From: Devosia beringensis
Lineage (GTDB): Bacteria; Pseudomonadota; Alphaproteobacteria; Rhizobiales; Devosiaceae
Length of the DNA stretch: 64,000 nt
Reading direction: 5' to 3'
NCBI RefSeq assembly: GCF_014926585.1
Contig: NZ_CP045422.1
Coordinates: 186,001 to 250,000, forward strand
The notes beneath the pieces are model-generated. The model made no database searches. It had not been told where the DNA came from and was given only the letters and a program-made list of their open reading frames with translations. Positions 36,572 to 44,608 of the stretch are shown piece by piece; the stretch's first letter is position 1, and every line of letters begins with the position of its first letter. Position numbers and translations under genes: made by a program.

Positions 36572-36988
36572 CTAGGCGTGTTCGGTGCCAGCAATGGGCA
36601 GCGCTTCGATGATGACGAAGGCCTGGGCGAGCCCGGCATCGTCGGTGATGGTGATGTGAATGTGGGGTGTGTGACCAGGCGGGACAAGTCGGGCCAAAGC
36701 GGCGGCGGCGCCATTGGTCAGGGCCATGGTCGGCTTGCCGGACGGCATGTTGACCACGCCCATGTCGCGCCAATAGACGCCGTGGCTGAGACCGGTGCCC
36801 AGGGCCTTGGAACAGGCCTCCTTGGCGGCAAAGCGCTTGGCATAGGAGGCAGCACGCTGGGCGCGGCGATCGGATTTGCGCTGCTCGATCTCGGTGAAGC
36901 AGCGCTGGGTGAAGCGGCTGCCATAGCGCTCGAGCGTCTTGGCGACGCGATCGATCTGGATGAGGTCGGAGCCGAGGCCGATGATCAC
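36572..36988 (-). CDS. acpS: Holo-[acyl-carrier-protein] synthase
   Basis: The 138-residue protein transfers 4'-phosphopantetheine from CoA to ACP. Motifs: [14 protein letters not shown] at the start and [16 protein letters not shown], holding the Mg-binding Asp and Glu. GTG start at 36988 overlaps the pyrE stop (GTGA), with CAGGGGG five bases upstream; the longer frame lies inside pyrE. The length fits the family. Confidence 0.95.
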   Translation of the reverse strand: MIIGLGSDLIQIDRVAKTLERYGSRFTQRCFTEIEQRKSDRRAQRAASYAKRFAAKEACSKALGTGLSHGVYWRDMGVVNMPSGKPTMALTNGAAAALARLVPPGHTPHIHITITDDAGLAQAFVIIEALPIAGTEHA

Positions 36989-37578
36989 TTGACCCCCTGA
37001 ATGCCGCGGCTGCCGGGCTTGACGGCCGGAATGGCGGCCAGTTCGGGGGGGAGCTGATCGGCAGGGTAAGCGGGCACCTTGAACTCGATGAGGCTGACCA
37101 GCGGCACGCCGACATCGGCCTCGCCGCCGGAGCGGTCGATCAGGCAGGCCGCAGCCACGACATTGGCGCCGATTGCGCGCAAGGCGGCGACGCATTCGCG
37201 GATGGAGAGGCCAGTAGAGACGATGTCTTCCACCACGATGACCTTGTCGTCAGGGGCGATCTCGAAACCGCGGCGCAGCTCGAACTTGCCGTCGACGCGC
37301 TCTGTATAGAGGGCGGGCAGGCCCAGATGGCGGGCGGTTTCGTAGCCGGGGATGATGCCGCCAATGGCGGGGGAGACGACCTTGGTCACATCGCCGAAGC
37401 CATCGGCATGGATCTTGGCGGCCAGCGCCCTGCAGAGCTTTTCGGTCTGGGCCGGGTACTGGAACACTTTGGCCTTCTGCAGGAAAACGGGCGAGCGCAG
37501 GCCGGAGGACAGGATGAAGTGCCCCTCGAGCATGGCGCCGCATTCGCGGAAAATGGCCAGCACGTCATCTTTTGTCAT
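36985..37578 (-). CDS. pyrE: Orotate phosphoribosyltransferase
   Basis: The 197-residue protein has the PRPP-binding motif [15 protein letters not shown] and N-terminal [25 protein letters not shown], typical of the bacterial/alphaproteobacterial PyrE. It makes OMP in pyrimidine synthesis. ATG at 37578 lies 14 bases inside the end of rsh, so it is coupled; GTGA overlap with acpS at the other end. Confidence 0.97.
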   Translation of the reverse strand: MTKDDVLAIFRECGAMLEGHFILSSGLRSPVFLQKAKVFQYPAQTEKLCRALAAKIHADGFGDVTKVVSPAIGGIIPGYETARHLGLPALYTERVDGKFELRRGFEIAPDDKVIVVEDIVSTGLSIRECVAALRAIGANVVAAACLIDRSGGEADVGVPLVSLIEFKVPAYPADQLPPELAAIPAVKPGSRGIQGVK

Positions 37579-39850
37579 CGTTAAACCTCTTGTCGACCTT
37601 GCCGTCCCACTCAAGGGTGGAAATCATGGATGCCTCGCGCACCCCGGCGCGCTGCACGGCGGAAAGGCCGGGACTGCGCTTGAGCGTTGCCAGAACATCA
37701 GTCAGCTGCGCAAGGTCGCGCACCTCGATTTCAAAGATCATCTGGTGAAAATCGGGTGAAATCATCCGCATCACCAGATTGTTGATATTGGCGTCGCAGG
37801 CGGCGATGGCGGCGGAAATCTGGGCCAGCGAGCCGGGCTTGTTGACGCTTTCCATGGAGATGACCGTGGCATAGGGACGATCTTCGCGGCCCGCCAGGTT
37901 CCAGCGGACGTCGACCCAGGCGACATCGCTGTCATGCAGGTCGATCAGCGCCTCGGAATGGATGGGATAGATCTGCATCGGCTGGTCGGGCTGCAGGATG
38001 CCGACCAGCCGATCGCCGGGCACGACGCCTTCCGCCGAAACCGTCACGCCGATGTGGAAATCAAGCTGGGAGAGGGCCGCCTTGGCATGGGGGCCCGAAC
38101 GCTGGCCGCCCGGCACGCGGAAGCGGAACAGATCGGTGGAGCGCAGGGCGAACCAGCCATCAGCGGTGTCGGCAACCGGCAGATCGAGCTTGCGGCGGCG
38201 CTTGCGCAGGCCCTTGATGCTGGCCAGTTCGGTGGCCAGTGGCTCGGCGCCGATCTTGCCTTCGCCCACGGCAATCAGCAGGTCGCGGCGGCTGGCCATG
38301 CCCAGGGCCTCGGCCAGGGTCTTGGCCTCGGTATCGTCCAGCATGACGCCTTCGCGCTCGAGCATCATGTTGAGCACGTGTTCGCCCAAGGCGAAGGTGC
38401 GCTGGGTCGCGGCATGCCGGACGGCGCGGCGAATGGCGGCGCGGGCCTTGCCGGTGGCGGCAATGCCGAGCCAGTTGATGGGCGGCATGTGGTTGTGGTC
38501 GCGGATGATCTCGACCTCGTCGCCGCTGCGCAACTGGGTCACCAGCGGCAGGATGGCGCCATTGATCTTGGCCCCCACGGTGGTATCGCCGATATCGGTA
38601 TGCAGGGCATAGGCGAAATCGATGGGCGTGGCGCCGCGCGGCAGGGCAATCAGGCGGCCGCGTGGGGTGAAGCAGAACACCTGGTCCTGGAAGAGTTCGA
38701 GCTTAGTATATTCGAGGAAATCCTCGGTGGAATTGCCGGCCGTCAGATGGGCAATGGTCGAGCGCAGCGAGCCATAGGCGTGCGACTCGTTCTCGATGCG
38801 GCTGAGATCGGCCGAGGCGCCATCCTTGTAGAGGGCATGGGCGGCGATGCCGAACTCGGCGATGCGGTCCATTTCCTCTGTGCGGATCTGCAGCTCGGCG
38901 CGCTGGCGGCCGGGGCCAACAATGGTGGTGTGGATCGACTGATAGTCATTGTGCTTGGGGACCGAGATATAGTCCTTGAACCGGCCAGGCACGACCTTCC
39001 ACTTGGTGTGGACCACGCCCAGCGTGTGATAGCACTCGTCGGTGGAGCCGACGATGACGCGGAAGCCGATCATGTCGGAGAGCTGTTCGAGCGCGATCGA
39101 CTTGCGCTCGATCTTGTTGAAGATCGAAAAGGGCGACTTCACCCGCGCCTTGACCCGGGCGGTGATGCCCTCGGCGGAGAGGCGCTCGCTCAGCTCGGTG
39201 GAAATGGTGGCAATGGTCTCGCGATAGGTGGCCTGCATCTCGTCGAGCCGGGCGACGATGGCCTGATAGTGCTCGGGCTGCAGTATCTTGAAGGAAATGT
39301 CCTCAAGCTCGCTACGCATGTCCTGCATACCCATGCGGCCCGCCAGCGGGGCATAGATATCCATGGTCTCCTGGGCAATACGGGTGCGCTTTTCGGGCGG
39401 CATGTATTGCAGGGTGCGCATATTGTGCAGGCGGTCGGCCAGCTTGACCAGCAGCACGCGGACGTCCTGGCTGATGGCCAGCAGCAGCTTGCGCAGGTTC
39501 TCGGCCTGGGCCTCTTCGCGCGAGACGAGGTTGAGGCGCTCGATCTTGGTCAAGCCATCGACGATGGCGCCGATCTCGGCGCCGAACAGCTGGTCGATCT
39601 CGGCCCGGGTGGCGTCGGTATCCTCGATGGTGTCGTGCAGCAGGCCAACGACGATGGAAGCGTCATCGAGCTTGAGCTCGGTGAGGATGGCCGCCACTTC
39701 GAGGGGATGGTTGAAATAGGGGTCGCCCGAGGCACGCTTCTGCGAGCCATGCTTCTGCATGGCGTAGACATAGGCCTTGTTCAACAACTGCTCGTCGACG
39801 TTCGGGTTATACGCCTGAACGCGTTCGACAAGCTCGTACTGACGCATCAT
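37565..39850 (-). CDS. rsh: RelA/SpoT-family (p)ppGpp synthetase/hydrolase (Rsh)
   Basis: The 761-residue protein has an HD hydrolase domain ([36 protein letters not shown] with the HD pair), a synthetase domain ([27 protein letters not shown] ... [18 protein letters not shown]), a TGS domain ([30 protein letters not shown]) and a C-terminal ACT domain. Both catalytic halves look intact, so it should be the single bifunctional alarmone enzyme of alphaproteobacteria. Tandem ATGs at 39850/39847. It follows rpoZ after about 250 bases, the gap holding the rpoZ terminator and structured repeat copy 2. Confidence 0.97.
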   Translation of the reverse strand: MMRQYELVERVQAYNPNVDEQLLNKAYVYAMQKHGSQKRASGDPYFNHPLEVAAILTELKLDDASIVVGLLHDTIEDTDATRAEIDQLFGAEIGAIVDGLTKIERLNLVSREEAQAENLRKLLLAISQDVRVLLVKLADRLHNMRTLQYMPPEKRTRIAQETMDIYAPLAGRMGMQDMRSELEDISFKILQPEHYQAIVARLDEMQATYRETIATISTELSERLSAEGITARVKARVKSPFSIFNKIERKSIALEQLSDMIGFRVIVGSTDECYHTLGVVHTKWKVVPGRFKDYISVPKHNDYQSIHTTIVGPGRQRAELQIRTEEMDRIAEFGIAAHALYKDGASADLSRIENESHAYGSLRSTIAHLTAGNSTEDFLEYTKLELFQDQVFCFTPRGRLIALPRGATPIDFAYALHTDIGDTTVGAKINGAILPLVTQLRSGDEVEIIRDHNHMPPINWLGIAATGKARAAIRRAVRHAATQRTFALGEHVLNMMLEREGVMLDDTEAKTLAEALGMASRRDLLIAVGEGKIGAEPLATELASIKGLRKRRRKLDLPVADTADGWFALRSTDLFRFRVPGGQRSGPHAKAALSQLDFHIGVTVSAEGVVPGDRLVGILQPDQPMQIYPIHSEALIDLHDSDVAWVDVRWNLAGREDRPYATVISMESVNKPGSLAQISAAIAACDANINNLVMRMISPDFHQMIFEIEVRDLAQLTDVLATLKRSPGLSAVQRAGVREASMISTLEWDGKVDKRFNDDKR

Positions 39851-39963
39851 GGGATTGGTCGCTCGCTCTGAACGAGAAGCTTAGCGCTTTGAAAGAAAAT
39901 GGGAAAGGTGCGCGGGAACAAGTATGTGCGGGACGCGCGTAGGTTGCTCCCTGCCCCGCCCCA

Positions 39964-39998
39964 GAAACGAAACACCCCCAGCTGGCGCCGAGGGTGTT
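39964..39998 (-). terminator. Intrinsic terminator after rpoZ
   Basis: Leftward: AACACCC, 14-base loop, GGGTGTT and then TCGTTTC. It lies about 105 bases past the rpoZ stop, just left of structured repeat copy 2, so the repeat would be transcribed in the rpoZ 3' UTR. Confidence 0.75.
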
Positions 39999-40025
39999 GA
40001 AATATCGTACATGCTGGTCACCCGG

Positions 40026-40106
40026 GCCATTCGAGCGTAGCTCTCATGGCCTAGCCATCTCAAATCGCGCCACCGGCGCGATTTGCCCTTACGGGACGAT
40101 GTCTAG
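40026..40106 (+). repeat. Covarying structured repeat, copy 2
   Basis: Hairpin 1: GAGC-gta-GCTC. Outer stem: CTAGCCATC with GATGTCTAG (40098-40106), 8 of 9 pairs. Inner stem: AAATCGCGCC with GGCGCGATTT around ACC. Linker GCCCTTACGGGAC is one base longer than in the other copies. The right end overlaps the rpoZ stop codon (40103-40105). Confidence 0.88.
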
Positions 40107-40471
40107 TCATCGCGGCGCTCTGGCGGGGCCAGGCTCTCGATGCCGCGCAGCAGTTCTTCTTCGCTCATGCTGTCAAAGCTCATCGAATCATCAGCGCCAG
40201 CGCTTTCGATCTGCGGCGCGGCATGGCTCTCAGGCTCGTCGACTTCGACATATTTCTGCAGCGAGTGGATCAGATCTTCGCGCAGATCGTCGGGCGAGAT
40301 GGCGCCGTCGCCGATTTCGCGCAGGGCAACAACGGGATTCTTGTCATTGTCGCGCGAGACGGTGATCTGGGCGCCCGAGGAAATCATGCGCGCACGATGG
40401 GCGGCCATAAGAACCAGATCGAAGCGGTTTTCGATCTTTTCAATGCAGTCTTCAACGGTGACGCGGGCCAC
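40103..40471 (-). CDS. rpoZ: RNA polymerase omega subunit
   Basis: The 122-residue protein begins (GTG)[35 protein letters not shown], the omega signature. The remainder is an acidic tail rich in Glu/Asp/Ser, normal for alphaproteobacteria. GTG at 40471 with GGAG six bases upstream is preferred to a TTG at 40483. Omega aids RNAP assembly and, with DksA, ppGpp response; rsh is the next gene, a conserved and functionally sensible neighbour. Confidence 0.96.
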   Translation of the reverse strand: MARVTVEDCIEKIENRFDLVLMAAHRARMISSGAQITVSRDNDKNPVVALREIGDGAISPDDLREDLIHSLQKYVEVDEPESHAAPQIESAGADDSMSFDSMSEEELLRGIESLAPPERRDD

Positions 40472-40695
40472 GGACGTCTCCAAAATTTATGGAATGAGCG
40501 CTTCCCATACACGAGCGCCCTGCCCGGCACAAGGATGGCGTGTCCCATGCCTCCAATCGGTCACGAAAACCGGCATCATCTTGTCACAGGGCCAAAAACG
40601 TGACATCACCGATTAATTAGACTTTCTGCGGAATTTAAAATAATAATCTGATGCGCGCTGGACTTGGCCCCGCGGCACTTTTTGAGAGATTTGCT

Positions 40696-41268
40696 ATGAC
40701 CATCGACGCCCGCGAAAAGATAGTTCTGTTCATCGACGGTGCCAATCTTTACGCGACCTCCAAGGCCATCGGGATCGACATCGATTATCGTCGCCTGCTG
40801 GCCGAGTTCAAGGCCAAGGCCTTCCTGCTGCGGGCCAATTACTACACGGCGTTGGTGGAAGATCAGGAATATTCCTCGATACGCCCGCTCATCGACTGGC
40901 TGGATTACAATGGCTTTACGGTGGTGACCAAGCCTGCCAAGGAATTCACCGACGCTGCCGGGCGCCGCAAGGTGAAGGGCAATATGGATATCGAGCTCTG
41001 CGTGGATGCACTCGAGCTCGCCCCCCATTATGACCATATGGTGCTGTTTTCCGGCGATGGCGACTTTACCGCGCTGGTCGCGTCGCTGCAGCGCATGGGC
41101 AAACGAGTGACCGTCGTATCAACGCTGACCACGTCGACGCCGATGATTTCGGACGATCTGCGCCGGCAGGCCGATTTCTTCATCGATGTCGCCGATCTGG
41201 CCAAGACCGTGGGACGTCCACCGACCACGCGGCCGGTTGCTGCACCAATGGCGGACGAAGCCGAGTAG
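40696..41268 (+). CDS. NYN-domain (LabA/DUF88-like) protein
   Basis: The 190-residue protein has the PIN-like NYN fold: IVLFIDGANLYATSKAIGI with the first Asp, GNMDIELCVDAL and MVLFSGDGDFTALVASLQRMGKRVTVVS with the acidic metal-binding cluster. NYN proteins are probable RNA nucleases; the target is unknown. ATG at 40696 with GAGAGA upstream. Divergent from rpoZ and convergent with smpB. Confidence 0.9.
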   Translation: MTIDAREKIVLFIDGANLYATSKAIGIDIDYRRLLAEFKAKAFLLRANYYTALVEDQEYSSIRPLIDWLDYNGFTVVTKPAKEFTDAAGRRKVKGNMDIELCVDALELAPHYDHMVLFSGDGDFTALVASLQRMGKRVTVVSTLTTSTPMISDDLRRQADFFIDVADLAKTVGRPPTTRPVAAPMADEAE

Positions 41269-41312
41269 CGCAGTCGGCGCCCTGAGCGGATCGCCAAGGG
41301 CGGCGGTGGCGA

Positions 41313-41810
41313 TCAGCCCCGGCCGCCCTCTTTCATGATGCGTGACTTGTCGCGATTCCAGTCGCGATTGCGCTCGGTTTCGCGCTTGTCATAGTTCTTC
41401 TTGCCCTTGCCGACGCCGATCAGCAGCTTGGCAAAGCCCTGATCGTTGAAGAACAGCTTGAGCGGCACGATGGTATTGCCGGCGCGGGCGACTTCCTCGC
41501 CCAGATGGGCGAGTTGCTTGCGCGACACCAGCAGCTTGCGCGGCCGCTTTTCCTCGTGGTTGAAGCGATTGGCCTGCAGATATTCGGGGATATGGGCGTT
41601 GATCAGCCAGAGCTCGCCCTTTTCCGGCGAGGCATAGGATTCGGTGATCTGGGCCTTGCCCAGGCGCAGTGACTTGACCTCGGTGCCGGTCAGGACGATG
41701 CCGGCCTCGAAGGTTTCGCCAATCTCGTAGTCGTAACGCGAGCGCCGGTTCTCCGCCACGAGACCGTGGCTGATCACACCGTTCTTTGCTTTGTCGTTCT
41801 TTGGAGCCAT
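41313..41810 (-). CDS. smpB: SsrA-binding protein SmpB
   Basis: The 165-residue protein begins with a basic lead then [38 protein letters not shown], and ends with a lysine/arginine-rich tail ([24 protein letters not shown]), the part that enters the mRNA channel. SmpB delivers tmRNA to stalled ribosomes. The ssrA gene itself was not seen in this window. Directly downstream of dapA (five bases). Confidence 0.97.
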   Translation of the reverse strand: MAPKNDKAKNGVISHGLVAENRRSRYDYEIGETFEAGIVLTGTEVKSLRLGKAQITESYASPEKGELWLINAHIPEYLQANRFNHEEKRPRKLLVSRKQLAHLGEEVARAGNTIVPLKLFFNDQGFAKLLIGVGKGKKNYDKRETERNRDWNRDKSRIMKEGGRG

Positions 41811-41815
41811 GGGGC

Positions 41816-42691
41816 TTAGATAAGCCCTGCATGCGCAATTGCAAAGTCCATGGCGTCCTGCGTCGACTTGCTGATGGGCACCAGGGGCAGGCGCATTTCA
41901 TTGGCGCAGAGGTTGAGCCGGTTGGCGACATACTTGGCCGGCGATGGATTGGGCTCCATGAACAGGTCCTTGTGCAGGTAGACCAGCTTGTCATTGACGG
42001 CGCGCGCACCGACGAAATCGCCGGCCAGCGACAGGGTCTGCAACTGCGAACACAGGCGCGGCGCGACATTGGCGGTGACGGAAATGCAGCCGTGGCCGCC
42101 ATGGGCGTTGAAGCCTAAAGCGCTGCTGTCATCGCCCGAGAGCAGGATGAAATCGGGGCCGAGCTTGCTGCGCTGCATGCTGGCCCGCTCCATGTTGCCG
42201 GTCGCATCCTTGACGCCGATGATATTGGCGTGCGCCTCGTGCAGCCGGGCAATGGTGTCGACGCTGAGGTCGACAATGGTGCGGCCGGGCACGCTATAGA
42301 GGATGACCGGGATGCCGACCGCGCTGGCAACGGCCGAAAAGTGCTGGAACAGCCCTTCCTGGTTGGGCTTGTTGTAATAGGGCACCACGGAGAGCACGGC
42401 ATCGGCGCCGGTCGCCTCGGCAAACTTTGCCAGGGAGACCGCTTCGGCCGTCGAATTGGAGCCAGCGCCCGCCACGACCGGGACACGCTTATTGGCGACC
42501 TCGACGCAGATCTCGACGACGCGCCGATGTTCTTCATGGCTGACGGTGGGGCTTTCGCCGGTGGTGCCGACCGGCACCAGGCCATGACTGCCCTCGGCGA
42601 TCTGCCATTCGACAAAGCTCGCGAAGGCTTTCTCATCGACGATCCCATTGGCCATGGGAGTGATGAGTGCCGGTATCGATCCTCGCAGCAT
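41816..42691 (-). CDS. dapA: 4-hydroxy-tetrahydrodipicolinate synthase
   Basis: The 291-residue TIM-barrel aldolase. Start [12 protein letters not shown]; Schiff-base Lys in [10 protein letters not shown], Tyr in ILYSVPGRT, and [17 protein letters not shown]. First committed step of lysine/meso-DAP synthesis. ATG at 42691 has GAGGAAA upstream; an ATG at 42709 adds MRKFRQ with no RBS. The long N-terminal extension of the open frame is non-coding GC-rich sequence. Confidence 0.96.
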   Translation of the reverse strand: MLRGSIPALITPMANGIVDEKAFASFVEWQIAEGSHGLVPVGTTGESPTVSHEEHRRVVEICVEVANKRVPVVAGAGSNSTAEAVSLAKFAEATGADAVLSVVPYYNKPNQEGLFQHFSAVASAVGIPVILYSVPGRTIVDLSVDTIARLHEAHANIIGVKDATGNMERASMQRSKLGPDFILLSGDDSSALGFNAHGGHGCISVTANVAPRLCSQLQTLSLAGDFVGARAVNDKLVYLHKDLFMEPNPSPAKYVANRLNLCANEMRLPLVPISKSTQDAMDFAIAHAGLI

Positions 42692-42947
42692 TTGTCGAAA
42701 TTTCCTCATTTTGGGGTGCCCCGCGCGCGCCGGGGCCGATAGTTTGATCCGGCTATTGCGCCGGTTTTTGGACGCCGCACCATAGTTTTTATCGCCGGGG
42801 TCCACAACGGCTAGTTGAGCGCGGCGCTGCCGGGAATGGTCTTTTTCGCAACCTGGAGGCCGCACGAACTGACGCGTTGCAGCCGAAAACGCTTGAGCCG
42901 GCGCGGCCGCTGCCGCACCATGGGCGAAAGTCAAAGGTGCCCTGACC

Positions 42948-43880
42948 ATGCCTCGACCGAGAGTCGTGCCCGCCGACCATGCGGCCTTTGCCGGCCTGCC
43001 GATTACCCCTATCTGCCTGGCGGAGGGGATTGCGGCCGCGGTGCATATCGTCGGCACGCTGTCGTCGAACCGGCTGCCGGTGGTCTGCATTCCCGGCTAC
43101 CAGCGCAATATGAGCGATTTTGCTGCCTTTGCCGGCTATTTTTCCCATGTCGGCGACGGCCCGGTGGTGCTGCTCGACCTGCCAGGGCGCGGCAGGGCTG
43201 ACAATCGACGCCGGGCCGAGGATTACAACACGCTTACCGATGCGCGCGATGTCGCCGCCATCCTGATGGCGCTCGGAATCGCGGAAGCGGTGGTGCTCGG
43301 CCAGGGCCAGGGCGGACAGGTCGCCATGGCGCTCGCAGCGGCGCACCCGCTGCTGGTGGCAGGCACGGTGCTGCTCGACGCCGGGCCGGTGACCGACCCG
43401 CGCGGCATCGTGCGACTGCGCAACAATCTGGCCCATATCGAGGGGCTGCGCGGCAACAAGGCGGTGACGGCCGGCTTTCGGCGCATCCTGAGTGGCGACT
43501 ATCCAGGCCTGCCCGATGAGCAGCTCGATACCCTGGTGGGGCGCAGCCATTTCCTCGATAAAAGCGGCCGCGCCAAGCCGCTCTACGATCCGCGGCTGAT
43601 AGAGGCGCTGGCCGAGATCAATTTCGATGATGTGCTGATGGCCCCATGGCCGCTGTTTGACGCCCTTAGCGGCGCCCCGCTGCTGCTGCTGCGCACCCAA
43701 CTGACCGACCAGTTGCGCCGCGAGACCTTTGACGAGATGATCCGCCGTCGCCCCGATGCACTGGCCCTGACCATTGCCGGACAGGGATCCCCTGCCCTGT
43801 TTGACCAGCGCGAGGAGATTGCGGCGGTGGCAGCCTTCGTCGCGCGCGCCAGCGCCAAGATGCTGGGACGGGCGGCCTAG
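42948..43880 (+). CDS. Alpha/beta hydrolase-fold protein with a degenerate active site
   Basis: The 310-residue protein has a clear alpha/beta hydrolase fold: PVVCIPGYQRNMSDFAAFAGYF (oxyanion-hole region), VVLLDLPGRGRAD, and the nucleophile elbow strand-turn-helix AVVLGQGQGGQVAMALA. The elbow reads G-Q-G-Q-G (118-122), so the nucleophile position holds Gly120. At the normal His position the sequence is AGQGSPALF (Ser281 instead of His). Asp253 (QLTDQ) remains. It is therefore probably not a hydrolase; it may bind a ligand or protein. Stands between dapA (divergent) and the HHH gene (convergent). Confidence 0.8.
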   Translation: MPRPRVVPADHAAFAGLPITPICLAEGIAAAVHIVGTLSSNRLPVVCIPGYQRNMSDFAAFAGYFSHVGDGPVVLLDLPGRGRADNRRRAEDYNTLTDARDVAAILMALGIAEAVVLGQGQGGQVAMALAAAHPLLVAGTVLLDAGPVTDPRGIVRLRNNLAHIEGLRGNKAVTAGFRRILSGDYPGLPDEQLDTLVGRSHFLDKSGRAKPLYDPRLIEALAEINFDDVLMAPWPLFDALSGAPLLLLRTQLTDQLRRETFDEMIRRRPDALALTIAGQGSPALFDQREEIAAVAAFVARASAKMLGRAA

Positions 43881-43908
43881 GGGGCGTGCGGACCGCCGGG
43901 ATGGACGC

Positions 43909-44457
43909 TCAGGCGCTCAGCCGGGTGACATTGACGATCGCCTTGGCCTGTTCCACCCAGCGCTCCCGCGTGATCCGGCCCTTGAGGGCCAGTTGCCCGT
44001 CGACCCAATCGACATTGGCGGCAGACCAGGTCGCGACCTGATCGAGGTGATAGACCCCCAGGGCGTTGAGCGCAGCCACGAGCTTGGGGCCAATGCCCTT
44101 GATCTGCCGGAGATCATCGGGGCCACCGGCGCGTGGCTTGCCAAGGGCAGACGGCCGAGGCCCGGCGGCTGATGCAGGCGTCGCCGGTGCTGAACCGGCG
44201 GATGGCACTGGCGCATTGCGCGAGACCGGGTCGTCGGATACGGCGGAAGCCAGGCGCGCGGCCGGCGTCATCGTCCGGCGGGCCCGCGGCGCGGCGGCGG
44301 TCGGGGTGAGCGCCACGGGGATAGCTGCCGCTGGCACCTGTCGCGTCCCCCGCGCGGCATAAAGCACGCGATGGACAAGATAGCCGATGCTGCAGCCCAG
44401 CAGATAGGCCAGCAGCACCAGCAGCGTCGTTTCGAGGATGTGGGTCAGGCTGGGCAT
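43909..44457 (-). CDS. Membrane-anchored helix-hairpin-helix protein
   Basis: The 182-residue protein has one N-terminal transmembrane helix (ILETTLLVLLAYLLGCSIGYLVH), a long Pro/Ala/Arg-rich linker, and a C-terminal HhH domain: PDDLRQIKGIGPKLVAALNALGVYHLDQVATWSAANVDWVDGQLALKGRI, the pattern seen in proteins called 'flap endonuclease-like' or fused to NuoE. DNA binding is plausible; no nuclease residues are visible. ATG at 44457. A tiny membrane ORF and the OmpA gene lie upstream on the same strand. Confidence 0.8.
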   Translation of the reverse strand: MPSLTHILETTLLVLLAYLLGCSIGYLVHRVLYAARGTRQVPAAAIPVALTPTAAAPRARRTMTPAARLASAVSDDPVSRNAPVPSAGSAPATPASAAGPRPSALGKPRAGGPDDLRQIKGIGPKLVAALNALGVYHLDQVATWSAANVDWVDGQLALKGRITRERWVEQAKAIVNVTRLSA

Positions 44458-44467
44458 GGCTGGCCGC

Positions 44468-44581
44468 TCACGCTTTGGGTGGGCTGAAGCTGCGCCAGCC
44501 GACCAGCAGGCCGACAAGAGCCACGGCCAGCAGATAGGGCCAGTCATATGCCGTCAGGAACCCAATCGACGCCCAGCTCAT
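44468..44581 (-). CDS. 37-residue single-pass membrane protein
   Basis: ATG at 44581, TGA at 44468-44470. The product has one hydrophobic helix (YLLAVALVGLLVGW) between a Trp/Tyr-rich N-terminus (MSWASIGFLTAYDW) and a short polar tail RSFSPPKA. It fills the 150-base gap between the OmpA gene and the HHH gene, ending 10 bases before the next ATG. Spacing and composition suggest translation; I know no family. Confidence 0.55.
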   Translation of the reverse strand: MSWASIGFLTAYDWPYLLAVALVGLLVGWRSFSPPKA

Positions 44582-44608
44582 CGCCCGTCTCCGCCCTGCG
44601 CCGCACGC

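Noticed and set aside
37934..39871. 645-residue open frame antisense to rsh
   Set aside because: Shadow of a well-supported Rsh gene; no motif, atypical composition.
41816..43090. Extension of dapA to 424 residues
   Set aside because: The 130 extra residues have no similarity to DapA; a good start with SD exists at 42691.
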